35,846 nt of DNA, taken from contig CAMCYE010000023.1 in the NCBI GenBank assembly GCA_945883805.1, positions 1 through 35,846 of the forward strand, read 5' to 3'. Made by a program: the position numbers and the translations under genes. Under the pieces are notes generated by a model. It worked only from the letters and a program-made list of their open reading frames with translations, was not told where the DNA came from and did no database searches. Below, in pieces: positions 24,500-34,425 of this stretch (its first letter is position 1; each line of letters opens with the position of its first letter). Source of the DNA: Victivallis vadensis (lineage in GTDB: Bacteria; Verrucomicrobiota; Lentisphaeria; Victivallales; GWF2-50-93).

Positions 24500-25096
24500 A
24501 TGGAAGAATGGTATTCAAGAGGTTATTTGCCGCACCGGGACAAACCCGGATTGATACAACATATAACATTCCGACTTGCTGATTCTCTCCCTTACAATGT
24601 ATTGGAACGATTAAAACTTGAACTCGATATTATCCGAAATGAACTTGAACGCAGTCTCGACTCTGATGAACTCGAAAGAAAAATGAAAACCGAAAAAATC
24701 AACAGGATTGAAGGTTATCTTGATGCTGGACACGGTTCTTCCATTTTGAAAAATGCGGATTTCGCAATTGTGCTAAAAAATGCTCTCAAGCATTTTGATG
24801 AGAGCCGGTATATCCTGCTTTGCTGGTGCATAATGCCGAATCATGTGCATGTCCTGATAAAAACGCTTAGTTATCCGCTGGATAAGATTGTAAAATCCTG
24901 GAAATCTTATTCGGCAAGGGAGATAAATAAAGTTTCAGGTTTGAGCGGCGGGCTGTGGCACAGGGAATATTTTGACCGTTACGTAAGAGATGAAAAGCAT
25001 CTAAAGGAAGTCTCTGAATACATTGAAATGAATCCAGTAAAGGCAGGAATGGTTAAAAACAAAGAAGATTGGCAGTATGGCAGCGCATATAAATAA
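24500..25096 (+). CDS. REP-associated tyrosine transposase (RAYT, Y1/TnpA-like)
   Basis: Single-strand DNA nuclease of the HUH/Y1 superfamily, 198 residues. The HUH motif is seen in CIMPNHVHVLIKTL near residue 115, and the catalytic Tyr in WHREYFDRYVRDEKHLKEV near 155; YIEMNPVKAGMV near 175 is typical of RAYTs. N-terminal text RGYLPHRDKPGLIQHITFRL fits the family. The gene is bracketed by two direct copies of a two-hairpin REP, which are its expected substrates. RAYTs are domesticated relatives of IS200/IS605 transposases and move REPs rather than themselves; here the ORF looks intact. Confidence 0.92.
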   Translation: MEEWYSRGYLPHRDKPGLIQHITFRLADSLPYNVLERLKLELDIIRNELERSLDSDELERKMKTEKINRIEGYLDAGHGSSILKNADFAIVLKNALKHFDESRYILLCWCIMPNHVHVLIKTLSYPLDKIVKSWKSYSAREINKVSGLSGGLWHREYFDRYVRDEKHLKEVSEYIEMNPVKAGMVKNKEDWQYGSAYK

Positions 25097-25167
25097 AAAA
25101 GAGCGACAATTAAAGGAACGCCGGTCTTCAGACCGGCTCTTGAAGCCGAACTGGAGTTCGGCGATCC
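25095..25167 (+). repeat. REP element, right of the RAYT gene
   Basis: Right copy of the 73-base direct repeat, beginning at the last bases of the RAYT stop region. Hairpins: GCCGGTCTTCAGACCGGC (perfect 7-bp stem) and GCCGAACTGGAGTTCGGC. No third copy was recognised elsewhere in the window. Confidence 0.85.
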
Positions 25168-25310
25168 TTTTAATGAAAAAGTGGAAAAACAGTGACAGTC
25201 TATGGAGTTTAATTCTTAGGTTTGTATGAAACACCTGGAGAAGGCTTGAAATTAGCACTTCAAGAATATATCTTTTCAGATTGGAAGAGTTTCAATCATA
25301 GAGGGGAGAC

Positions 25311-25883
25311 ATGGAAAATTTATTCGGGGATCTTTCGGGTGACATGAAGTTCTACTGGGCGCTGGCCATTTTCGGTTCATTCGTTTTTATAATCCAGCTT
25401 GTAATGTCGGCCGTTGGCTTCGGCGCCGGACATGACGTGGATTCCGGTTCTGGCACCGATGTCGCCACCAGTCATCCGGATGCCGGTTTTTCCGTCTTCA
25501 AGCTTTTCTCCGTCCAGTCAGTGATAGCATTTATCACATTTTTCGGCTGGGGCGGGGTAATCTGGGGCAAAAACGGAGTAAGCGGATTTTTCGCCGCACT
25601 TGCAAGCGGCATTTTCATGATGTTGGTCACTTCCTTTTTCCTGTATTATCTTATGAAACTACAGCAGAGCGGAAATATAAATGCGCAGGATTATGTCGGA
25701 TGTACCGGGATGGTTTACATGAATGTTCCGGGCGGCAGGGTACAGCATGGCAAGGTCACGGTTAATCTCAGGGGTTGTTCCAGGGAGATCATCGCAGTTG
25801 CCGATGAGGATATCCAGACAGGATCGGCCGTAACAGTTGTCCAGCAGATAGACGGACGGCGTTTTTTAGTGAAAAAAATATAA
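25311..25883 (+). CDS. NfeD-like membrane protein
   Basis: A 190-residue inner-membrane protein: hydrophobic segments near 15-37, 68-90 and 93-117, then a soluble C-terminal OB-fold-like domain (GCTGMVYMNVPGGRVQHGKV to TGSAVTVVQQIDGRRFLVKK). This is the short NfeD layout without the protease domain, usually encoded beside flotillin, as here (30 bases apart). It is thought to help organise flotillin membrane domains. GAGGGGAG lies just before the ATG. The match rests on layout and neighbour rather than on a strong motif. Confidence 0.75.
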   Translation: MENLFGDLSGDMKFYWALAIFGSFVFIIQLVMSAVGFGAGHDVDSGSGTDVATSHPDAGFSVFKLFSVQSVIAFITFFGWGGVIWGKNGVSGFFAALASGIFMMLVTSFFLYYLMKLQQSGNINAQDYVGCTGMVYMNVPGGRVQHGKVTVNLRGCSREIIAVADEDIQTGSAVTVVQQIDGRRFLVKKI

Positions 25884-25913
25884 TAGGTTAAAAATAAAAA
25901 CAGGGAGATTGTT

Positions 25914-27563
25914 ATGGGTCCGGTAATTGGTTATGTGTTGGCAGTTGTATTTGTGCTTTTTGTTCTTTTGATGATCTGGGCGAGCAGGTATAAGAAATGC
26001 CCGTCCGACAGGATAATGGTCATTTATGGGAAAACCTCCGGCAAGGATGCTGCAAAATGCATACATGGAGGGGCCAAATTCATCATTCCAGTGATTCAGG
26101 ATTACGGTTTTCTGTCCTTGCGCCCTTTGCAGATAGAGGTCAATCTTGGAAATGCGCTATGCAAACAGAACATCCGCATAAATGTCCCGTCAATTTTCAC
26201 AATTGGGATAAGCACCGACCCGCTGATCATGGGTAATGCCGCGCAGCGTCTCTTCGGACTGACACCTGATGCAATCTCCGCACTTGCAAGAGATATCATA
26301 TTCGGTCAGCTCCGTCTGGTCATCGCCTCAATGACAATCGAGGAAATAAATACCGACCGCGAGACATTCCTCAAGAATGTTGAAAACAATGTGGCGGCGG
26401 AACTGAACAAGGTCGGTCTTGAACTGCTGAATGTAAACATTACCGACATCACCGATGAGAGCGGATATATTGAAGCTATCGGTAAAAAAGCCGCTTCCGA
26501 AGCCATAAACAGGGCGAAAATAGATGTTGCCGAGCAGGTCAAGCTTGGTTCTATTGGTGAAGCGGAAGCATCCAGACAGCAGAGAATATCGGTTTCGAAA
26601 GCCGAGGCCGAAGCTCAGTCCGGCGAGGCAGAAAATAAGAGGATTCAGCGTATTTCCATAGCTAAGGCTGAAGCCGAGGCTCAGACAGGTGAAGCCGAAA
26701 ACAAGAGGATTCAGCGCATATCCATAGCTAAGGCCGAAGCAGAAGCGCAGGCGGGCGAAGCTGACAACAAGAAAAACCAGCGTATTGCAATCGCAAATGC
26801 CGATTCCAATGCGCAATCTGGGGAAGCGAATGCCGCGAAAGACCGTCGTATCGCTGTGAAACAGGCGGAATCCGAAGCTGTCAACGGTGAAAATCTTTCT
26901 GCAATCGAGATTGCAAAATCCAATGCCATTCGGTCTGAACAGGAAGCCGAAGCGTTCAGGAAGGCGGAATCCGCAAAACGCATAGCCGAAGCCCAGATTG
27001 AGAAAGCGCATTTTGAAGCGGAACAGCAGGCTCAGACATCGCGTGCCAACATGGAACGTGAAAAACAGAGGGCTGAAATCATAGTTCCTGCGGAAATTTC
27101 AAAACAGCAGATTGAAATAGCAGCTGAAGCTGAGGCCGAGAAAACCCGACGCGAGGCAAAAGGTGAGGCGGATGCGAAGTTCGCAATACTCCAGGCTGAA
27201 GGACGTGGTAACTATGAAATACTGAAGGCGAAAGCCGCAGGTTTTCAGGAAATTATCAAAGCCTGTAATAACGATTCAGACTCCGCATCCAAAATGCTGC
27301 TGATCGAAAAACTTGAAAGCATTGTCGAACTCCAGACCGAAGCCATCAAGAATATCAAGATTGACAAGGTGACCGTATGGGAAGGCGGACAAAATGCCAG
27401 TGGTAAGACATCAACCGCAAATTTTCTCAGCGGCATGATGCAGAGCCTCCCCCCGCTTCATGATGTCGCAAGCATGGCCGGAATAGATCTTCCCGGCTAT
27501 CTTGGGAAAGTCAAATATGACAATGATTCCTGTGGACAGGAAAAGGTATCGGCAAAGAAATAA
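25914..27563 (+). CDS. Flotillin-like SPFH-domain protein with internal 22-residue repeats
   Basis: Membrane-associated scaffold protein, 549 residues. One N-terminal hydrophobic segment (VIGYVLAVVFVLFVLLMIWA) is followed by an SPFH/band-7 domain including KCPSDRIMVIYGK, GGAKFIIPVIQDYGFLSL and ARDIIFGQLRLVIASMTIEE, as in YuaG/FloT. The flotillin coiled coil carries a tandem 22-residue repeat, about five units between residues 220 and 335, centred on RIQRISIAKAEAEAQ.GEAEN; two adjacent units are nearly identical in DNA (26640-26771), indicating recent duplication. The C-terminal part ends with VTVWEGGQNASG and a PPLHDVASMAGIDLPGYLG tail. Flotillins order membrane microdomains. It is co-transcribed with the NfeD-like gene. 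Confidence 0.92.
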   Translation: MGPVIGYVLAVVFVLFVLLMIWASRYKKCPSDRIMVIYGKTSGKDAAKCIHGGAKFIIPVIQDYGFLSLRPLQIEVNLGNALCKQNIRINVPSIFTIGISTDPLIMGNAAQRLFGLTPDAISALARDIIFGQLRLVIASMTIEEINTDRETFLKNVENNVAAELNKVGLELLNVNITDITDESGYIEAIGKKAASEAINRAKIDVAEQVKLGSIGEAEASRQQRISVSKAEAEAQSGEAENKRIQRISIAKAEAEAQTGEAENKRIQRISIAKAEAEAQAGEADNKKNQRIAIANADSNAQSGEANAAKDRRIAVKQAESEAVNGENLSAIEIAKSNAIRSEQEAEAFRKAESAKRIAEAQIEKAHFEAEQQAQTSRANMEREKQRAEIIVPAEISKQQIEIAAEAEAEKTRREAKGEADAKFAILQAEGRGNYEILKAKAAGFQEIIKACNNDSDSASKMLLIEKLESIVELQTEAIKNIKIDKVTVWEGGQNASGKTSTANFLSGMMQSLPPLHDVASMAGIDLPGYLGKVKYDNDSCGQEKVSAKK

Positions 27564-27575
27564 TAAGACTGAAAA

Positions 27576-27607
27576 AAAGCTGGCAGCCTTTCGGGGCTGC
27601 CAGCTTT
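27576..27607. terminator. Bidirectional terminator between flotillin and gdhA
   Basis: AAAGCTGGCAGCC (27576-27588) and GGCTGCCAGCTTT (27595-27607) form a 13-bp GC-rich stem with a 6-base loop. The seven-A run before it gives a T-run for the leftward gdhA transcript; the plus-strand side ends in TTTA. Confidence 0.88.
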
Positions 27608-27620
27608 ACGCTATAACGTG

Positions 27621-29281
<1,661 letters not shown>

Positions 29282-29890
29282 ATGATTGGAAGTCTTGCTG
29301 GAATTTTAATGGAGTCTGCCTTCACCGAAATACTTATTGATGTGAATGGGGTGGGATATCTGGTTTTTATACCTTTAAGTACATTCGACAAGCTTCCCAG
29401 AGTCGGAGAGAAGGCGGGAGTTCTTGTCTATACGCACGTCAAGGAAGATGATATTCAGCTGTACGGTTTCGCCACCGCCCAGGAAAAACAGCTGTTCAAA
29501 ATGCTGCTTTCCGTTTCAGGAATCGGCCCCAAGACCGCGCTCAACGTACTGAGCACGATGACTGTCCCGAGTTTCTGCACCGCCATCCTCAACGCCGATC
29601 TGAAAGCCATAAACCAGATCAGCGGGATAGGCAAGAAGACAGCCGAACTTCTCGTGCTTGAGCTGAAAACCAAGGTTAAAGACGTATCCCCGGAATCATC
29701 GTTTACAAAATCTTCCGCCTCGGATGCTGTCTCAAAGGCCGGTGAAGATGCGGTTCGTGCGCTTGTCCAGCTTGGACTGAAGCACGATACAGCATCAAGA
29801 ACAGTGCATGACCTGCTTACCGGAAAAGATCAGAAAGAATGCACCAGCGAAAATCTTATCCGTCTCGCCCTGCGTTCCATTAATAAATAA
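29282..29890 (+). CDS. ruvA: Holliday junction branch migration protein RuvA
   Basis: Tetrameric DNA-binding subunit of RuvAB. N-terminal OB-fold (IGSLAGILMESAFTEILIDV), two helix-hairpin-helix motifs (LLSVSGIGPKTALNVLS near residue 70 and INQISGIGKKTAELLVLEL near 105) and the C-terminal RuvB-interacting domain (EDAVRALVQLGLKHDTASRT). Start at 29282 because AGGA lies seven bases ahead; a TTG two codons earlier is unlikely. About 202 residues, normal. ruvB and ruvC are not in the window. Confidence 0.95.
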   Translation: MIGSLAGILMESAFTEILIDVNGVGYLVFIPLSTFDKLPRVGEKAGVLVYTHVKEDDIQLYGFATAQEKQLFKMLLSVSGIGPKTALNVLSTMTVPSFCTAILNADLKAINQISGIGKKTAELLVLELKTKVKDVSPESSFTKSSASDAVSKAGEDAVRALVQLGLKHDTASRTVHDLLTGKDQKECTSENLIRLALRSINK

Positions 29891-29948
29891 CTGTTAAGAT
29901 TGCGTTATATACGTGTAGTTACTCTCAACATCCTGTGAATGCATATTC

Positions 29949-31781
29949 ATGACAGATGATAAAACAGAACTGACCCGGACGGAAAAGAAGATTTTTGCCA
30001 GGCTCCTCAAACTCAGTTGGCAATATAAGTCCGGCTGCATCAAGGCGATACTGCTCCAGGTGCTTCTTCTTGCATTCACTATTTTCGGACTCTCCCTTAT
30101 TGGTGTAGGAATCGACTATATACGGCATATTGTCGACACAAAATCAAAAATACCCCTCTGGCCCCTGGGATTTAAGCCGCCGGAAGACTGGAGCACGATG
30201 AAAGTGCTTTGCGTCATCGCCGTTGCGAATATCGCATTTGCGGTCATACGCTATTTCCTGACATACCGTTACAGCGTTACCATTGTAAAGCTCCTTCAAC
30301 AGGGAATTGTCGTTGAACTGAGGTCGAAAATCTATAAAAAAATGCAGAACCTCAGTTTCCGTTTTTTTGATTCAAGGACGAGTGGCACGCTCATAAACCG
30401 CGTCACCGGGGATGTACAGTCCGTAAGGTTGTTCGTGGACGGAGTGATAATCCAGGGCGTCGTGATATTGATTTCCCTTGCGGTATACATTTCCTACATG
30501 CTGGCCATCAACATGAAACTCACGATGCTCTGCATGTTTACTGTTCCGTTCATGTGGATTGTCTCCGCATATTTTTCAAGGAAGCTCAAGTCCGCCTACA
30601 TGAAGGACCGCGACAACAATGACAAGATGATCCTTGACATGGTCGAACGCGTCCATGGGATTCACGTGGTGAAGGGGTTTGCCCGAGAGAAGGAGGAGCT
30701 CAAATTGCTCGCAAAGGACAACCGCACCATTCTGGAGCACAGGGGGAAAATCTTCTGGTTCATAAGTCTTTTTCATCCAACAATCGATCTTTTGGCGCAG
30801 ACGAACATTGTCATTCTCCTTGCATACGGAGGATATCTTGTAATCCAGGGAGAACTTCCGCTCGGAGCGGGACTCATAGTCTTCCTCGGACTTCTTCAGA
30901 GATTCTCGGGACAGGTGAACACATTGGCGGGAATCATAGACAACATCCAGCAGAGCGTCGCTGCTGCGCACCGGGTTTTTGAAATACTTGACGCACCGGT
31001 GGAGATATACAGCCCTCAGAACGCAGTCAGGGTGCGGAAGTCGCAGGGAGGCGTGACATTTAAGTCTGTTTCCTTCGAATACGATCCTGGAGAAAGGGTT
31101 CTTGACAATGTTGATTTCGACGTAAAACCGGGGCAGTTTGTAGGGATACTCGGTACGACAGGCTCCGGGAAAAGTACTCTGCTGAGCCTGATTCCGCGTT
31201 TTTACGACGTCAAAATGGGGGCGGTGCTTATCGACGGAAAAGATGTCCGCAAATACGATCTCGACGATCTGCGGCGCCAGACTGGAATTGTTTTCCAGGA
31301 AAGTTTTCTTTTCAGCAATACAATTGCGGCGAATATTTCATTCGGACATCCTTATGCCACGCGTGACGAGGTTGTGAAGGCTGCGAAGATCGCATCAGCG
31401 CATGATTTCATCACGGCTCTTCCGCAGGGGTACGACACAATAATAGGTGAGTCGGGTTCAGATCTCTCCGGGGGGCAGAAACAAAGGATTGCGATAGCGC
31501 GTTCTGTCATACTTGAGCCTCCGATCCTCCTGTTGGACGATCCGACTGCCGCAGTTGACTCCGAGACTGAAAAAGAGATTTTCGAGGGAATTGAAAGTGC
31601 CATGAAGGGAAGGACGACGTTTATGGTCACCCACAGGATAAGCGTCCTCAAACGGGCCGATATTGTCTTGGTGATGCACCATGGGAAGATTATCCAGCAC
31701 GGGAAACACGAAGATCTGATAAAGGAGAAGGGCCATTACCGCCGCTGTGCAATAATACAGTCGGAAGACGGGGACAAGTGA
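29949..31781 (+). CDS. ABC exporter half-transporter with degenerate catalytic Glu (ABC1)
   Basis: Type IV (MsbA/lipid-exporter-like) half transporter, 610 residues: an N-terminal six-helix membrane domain to about residue 345, then a nucleotide-binding domain. Walker A GTTGSGKST near 401, signature DLSGGQKQRIAIARS near 508, Walker B PPILLLDDPTAAVD near 528, H-loop FMVTHRIS near 560. In the Walker B the catalytic Glu is Asp (DDP instead of DEA), while its signature LSGGQ is canonical. It would form the degenerate site with the other gene's LSMGQ. It lacks a clear Shine-Dalgarno before its ATG. The cargo is unknown. Confidence 0.92.
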   Translation: MTDDKTELTRTEKKIFARLLKLSWQYKSGCIKAILLQVLLLAFTIFGLSLIGVGIDYIRHIVDTKSKIPLWPLGFKPPEDWSTMKVLCVIAVANIAFAVIRYFLTYRYSVTIVKLLQQGIVVELRSKIYKKMQNLSFRFFDSRTSGTLINRVTGDVQSVRLFVDGVIIQGVVILISLAVYISYMLAINMKLTMLCMFTVPFMWIVSAYFSRKLKSAYMKDRDNNDKMILDMVERVHGIHVVKGFAREKEELKLLAKDNRTILEHRGKIFWFISLFHPTIDLLAQTNIVILLAYGGYLVIQGELPLGAGLIVFLGLLQRFSGQVNTLAGIIDNIQQSVAAAHRVFEILDAPVEIYSPQNAVRVRKSQGGVTFKSVSFEYDPGERVLDNVDFDVKPGQFVGILGTTGSGKSTLLSLIPRFYDVKMGAVLIDGKDVRKYDLDDLRRQTGIVFQESFLFSNTIAANISFGHPYATRDEVVKAAKIASAHDFITALPQGYDTIIGESGSDLSGGQKQRIAIARSVILEPPILLLDDPTAAVDSETEKEIFEGIESAMKGRTTFMVTHRISVLKRADIVLVMHHGKIIQHGKHEDLIKEKGHYRRCAIIQSEDGDK

Positions 31782-31785
31782 ACAG

Positions 31786-31898
31786 TCGTCAGTCGCTGTG
31801 ATTCAGCGAGCATATGAGGAAAGGATTGGTTTTGTTGTAGCAACGGCACTCTGTTGCCGTTCTCTTAAGACGCGTCATCGGAGTGACGCGGCTACAAC
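31786..31898. repeat. Cloverleaf-like palindrome between the two ABC genes
   Basis: 31834-31840 GTTGTAG pairs with CTACAAC at 31892-31898, enclosing AACGGCA/TGCCGTT (31842-31848, 31855-31861) and CGCGTCA/TGACGCG (31871-31877, 31884-31890). The ACGGCACTCTGTTGCCGT part recurs at 12027-12044. Upstream, AGTCGTCAGTCGCTG (31784-31798) is an exact inverted copy of 34370-34384. It has no tRNA features (no CCA end, no TPsiC motif), so I treat it as a repeat. Confidence 0.65.
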
Positions 31899-31965
31899 TG
31901 AGGCAGGAAGACAATTCGTAATATCCAGGGATTTAAATGAATATATTTTTTCAGTATGAAAAAAT

Positions 31966-33798
31966 ATGGGAAACACTATGAGTAAAAATAAACAGGAAAA
32001 AGCGAAGATATCCTTCATAAAAAAGGAATATGAGCGTAACCGGCAGTATGACATGAAGCCTTTGGACTACGGCATTTTTGTGCGTATTTTCTCATATTCC
32101 AAACCGTATGCGGCAAAGAGGAATATCCTTTTTGTGCTCGTTATCATGCGGGCCGTTCAGCTTACAGCCATAACCTGGGGCATCGGAGCAATCATAAACG
32201 GTCCTATAATGAAGCATGACGTGCACGGAACGATGCTGTATGTTTCTTTCTTTTTCGCGTTTATTCTGTTCACCTTGGTAAGTTTTCATTTCAGGCAGAG
32301 GCTCGCCTCCGAATTCGGAGAGTCAGTGATCCATGACCTGCGTCGGGATCTGTTTGCGCACATGTTTTCAATGCCCATGGGATTCTTCAACCGCACGAAG
32401 CTTGGCAGGCTGATCAGCATTTACACCTCGGATGCGGATGCGGTTAGAAACGGGATACAGACAGTTGTCTTCGTCAGCCTGGTACATGGCGTAAGCATGG
32501 TTGGCGCAGCCATGCTGATGCTCTGGTATGACTGGAAAATGTTTCTGGTAGTTCTCGCCATGGGGCCGATAATATGGGGAATGAACCGTTATTTCAGGCT
32601 AAGACTGATCAGCGCCTATCGCGCGGTACAGGAAAGTTTCAGCCGCGTCACGGCAACTGTTGTCGAGTCGATCAAAGGCATAAAAATCATACAGGGATAC
32701 GCCAGGCAGGATCTCAATTCGGAGATGTTCCGCGAACTTGTCTATGACCATTCCACCTACAGTTTGAAGGTGACGCAGGTTGAGTCAACCTTCCTTCCAC
32801 TGCTTGAGGTCAACAGCCAGTTTTTCCTGTCAGCTCTGCTGATATTGGGCGGCTCCCGCGTTCTGAACCATGATATGACGATAGAAAGTTTCATCCAGTT
32901 CTTTTTCCTGTCGAACATGTTTTTCTCCCCTATACAGGTGCTGGCAGGACAGTACAATCAAGCGTTGACGGCGATGGCTGGTGCGGAGAGGGTGTTCAAA
33001 TTCCTCGACAGCAAACCCGACTGGCAGGATTCGGAGTTGGCGGTCAAACTTGAAAAGGTTGACGGAAAAGTCGAGTTCCGCAACGTCTCTTTTTCATATA
33101 AGCCGGAAAGACCCGTGCTTTCCGATATCAATTTTACTGCGGAGCCTGGGCAGACAATCGCGCTTGTAGGCTCAACGGGAAGCGGAAAAACGACCATCAC
33201 AAACCTCATCTCTAAATTTTATATTCCGGGAGAAGGGAAAATACTGATTGACGGGAGGGACATACTTGAAATAAACAGCGATTCGCTGCGCCGGCATCTC
33301 GGGATCGTATTGCAGGTGAATTTCCTTTTCACCGGCACTGTCATGGAAAATATCCTTGTCGGCAGAGCCGGTGCGACAGAACAGGACGCCTATGAAGCCG
33401 CCCGTAAAATCGACTGTTATGACCTGATAGAGGCGCTACCTGACGGCTTCCGGACCATGGTCGGTGAAAACGGTGTCGGACTCTCTATGGGGCAGCGTCA
33501 GATCATCTGTTTCAGCCGCGCGATGCTCGCGAACCCCAGGATTTTCATACTTGACGAAGCGACAAGCTCGGTTGACGCAATCACGGAAGAACGCCTGCAG
33601 AACGCGCTTTCAAAACTTCTTGTCGGCAGGACAAGCTTTGTTGTCGCCCACAGGTTAAGTACGATAAGGAACGCCGATATGGTGCTTGTACTCGAAAACG
33701 GGAAGATTGTCGAACGCGGGAACCACCAGCAGCTCATCAGGGTCGGAGGCGTATACGCCAGACTCTATCGCCAGTTCATGGTCGCCCACGAGCTTTAG
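31966..33798 (+). CDS. ABC exporter half-transporter with divergent signature (ABC2)
   Basis: Second half transporter of 610 residues, homologous to ABC1. Membrane domain to about residue 350, then Walker A GSTGSGKTT near 403, signature GLSMGQRQIICFSRAML near 504, Walker B RIFILDEATSSVD near 527 with the canonical Glu, and H-loop FVVAHRLS near 561. The signature has Met in place of the second Gly. With ABC1 (Asp in Walker B, normal signature) this gives one degenerate and one consensus ATP site, as in heterodimeric exporters. The N-terminus starts with a polar stretch (MSKNKQEKAKISFIKKEYER); an ATG at 31978 with GGGAAA nearby is an alternative start. The stop codon lies inside the mini repeat at 33797. 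Confidence 0.92.
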   Translation: MGNTMSKNKQEKAKISFIKKEYERNRQYDMKPLDYGIFVRIFSYSKPYAAKRNILFVLVIMRAVQLTAITWGIGAIINGPIMKHDVHGTMLYVSFFFAFILFTLVSFHFRQRLASEFGESVIHDLRRDLFAHMFSMPMGFFNRTKLGRLISIYTSDADAVRNGIQTVVFVSLVHGVSMVGAAMLMLWYDWKMFLVVLAMGPIIWGMNRYFRLRLISAYRAVQESFSRVTATVVESIKGIKIIQGYARQDLNSEMFRELVYDHSTYSLKVTQVESTFLPLLEVNSQFFLSALLILGGSRVLNHDMTIESFIQFFFLSNMFFSPIQVLAGQYNQALTAMAGAERVFKFLDSKPDWQDSELAVKLEKVDGKVEFRNVSFSYKPERPVLSDINFTAEPGQTIALVGSTGSGKTTITNLISKFYIPGEGKILIDGRDILEINSDSLRRHLGIVLQVNFLFTGTVMENILVGRAGATEQDAYEAARKIDCYDLIEALPDGFRTMVGENGVGLSMGQRQIICFSRAMLANPRIFILDEATSSVDAITEERLQNALSKLLVGRTSFVVAHRLSTIRNADMVLVLENGKIVERGNHQQLIRVGGVYARLYRQFMVAHEL

Positions 33799-33855
33799 GA
33801 ACCTCTAAAATTCTTCATTACTGCGCCACACGGCCATTCCCTTGCCAATTTTAGC
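33797..33855. repeat. 59-base degenerate copy of the 3086-3365 element ends
   Basis: The left part reads AGGAACCTCTAAAA, sharing a 13-base GGAACCTCTAAAA block with the long element's TIR, then a looser TTC.CATT..GCGC match. The right part reads TTGCCAATTTTAG, sharing 11 bases (GCCAATTTTAG) with the other TIR. It could be a solo or internally deleted copy, with TAG of the ABC2 stop inside the left end. Confidence 0.4.
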
Positions 33856-33895
33856 GTTTTGTGCTAGATTAAGAAAGTTCAAAGGGAGCATCATA

Positions 33896-34318
33896 ATGTT
33901 TAAGAAACTGTTTTTCATATTTGTGGTTGTCGCAATTATGGCGATTGCAGCCATCCCCATGTGGACTGATAAAATGGCTGAAGACGCTTTCAAGAATCCC
34001 GAGAAACAGATATCCTCGGAAAATGTAAAACAGGCAATACAGACCAGAATGTATATCTACATGTATCCAGACGCCAAAAAATTGGCGGAGAAGGCAATCA
34101 TATATTTCCCGGAATCAAAAAACCTTCCTTATTTTGTTTATATAGCGGCGAGGAGTTCCGAGAAATCAAATGAATACATGGCTGCAATCCACTGGTATGG
34201 ATATTTTATTGAGTTATTTCCCTCACATGAATGGACTGCGCAGGTAAAGAATAGTTACACGAAACTTAAGGCCATGTATGCCCCTAAGGCGGAACCTTCA
34301 CCAAAAAAAGTAAAGTAA
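33896..34318 (+). CDS. Small anchored or exported protein, TPR-like
   Basis: 140 residues from the ATG at 33896, which AAGGGAG precedes. The N-terminus MFKKLFFIFVVVAIMAIAAI is a signal anchor or peptide, followed by a helical region with paired-helix text (DAKKLAEKAIIYFPESKNL, YFVYIAARSSEKSNEYMAAI) that resembles TPR units, and a Lys/Pro-rich tail. No family is recognised. An in-frame earlier ATG at 33842 falls in the repeat and lacks a ribosome binding site. It stands alone between the ABC gene and trpD. Confidence 0.65.
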   Translation: MFKKLFFIFVVVAIMAIAAIPMWTDKMAEDAFKNPEKQISSENVKQAIQTRMYIYMYPDAKKLAEKAIIYFPESKNLPYFVYIAARSSEKSNEYMAAIHWYGYFIELFPSHEWTAQVKNSYTKLKAMYAPKAEPSPKKVK

Positions 34319-34369
34319 GGGAAAAGGTCAGTTATCAGAAAGGACATTTTTGGATTTTATACCGATTGC

Positions 34370-34401
34370 CAGCGACTGACGACTAACGACCGACGACTGA
34401 C
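34370..34401. repeat. Heptanucleotide tandem repeat
   Basis: Four 7-base units at 34373-34400 (CGACTGA, CGACTAA, CGACCGA, CGACTGA), then C. The first 15 bases from 34370 are the exact reverse complement of 31784-31798. Located 25 bases before the trpD start; no function can be assigned. Confidence 0.75.
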
Positions 34402-34425
34402 ATAATTAACATATAGGGTAAGCAC

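Noticed and set aside
26328..27011. 227-codon minus-strand open frame inside the flotillin gene
   Set aside because: Leu/Phe/Gly repeats are produced by the opposite strand of the flotillin tandem; no start signal.
31834..31898. tRNA gene suggested by the cloverleaf outline
   Set aside because: No CCA-side acceptor pattern, no GTTC arm, wrong spacing; one arm is a repeat found elsewhere.
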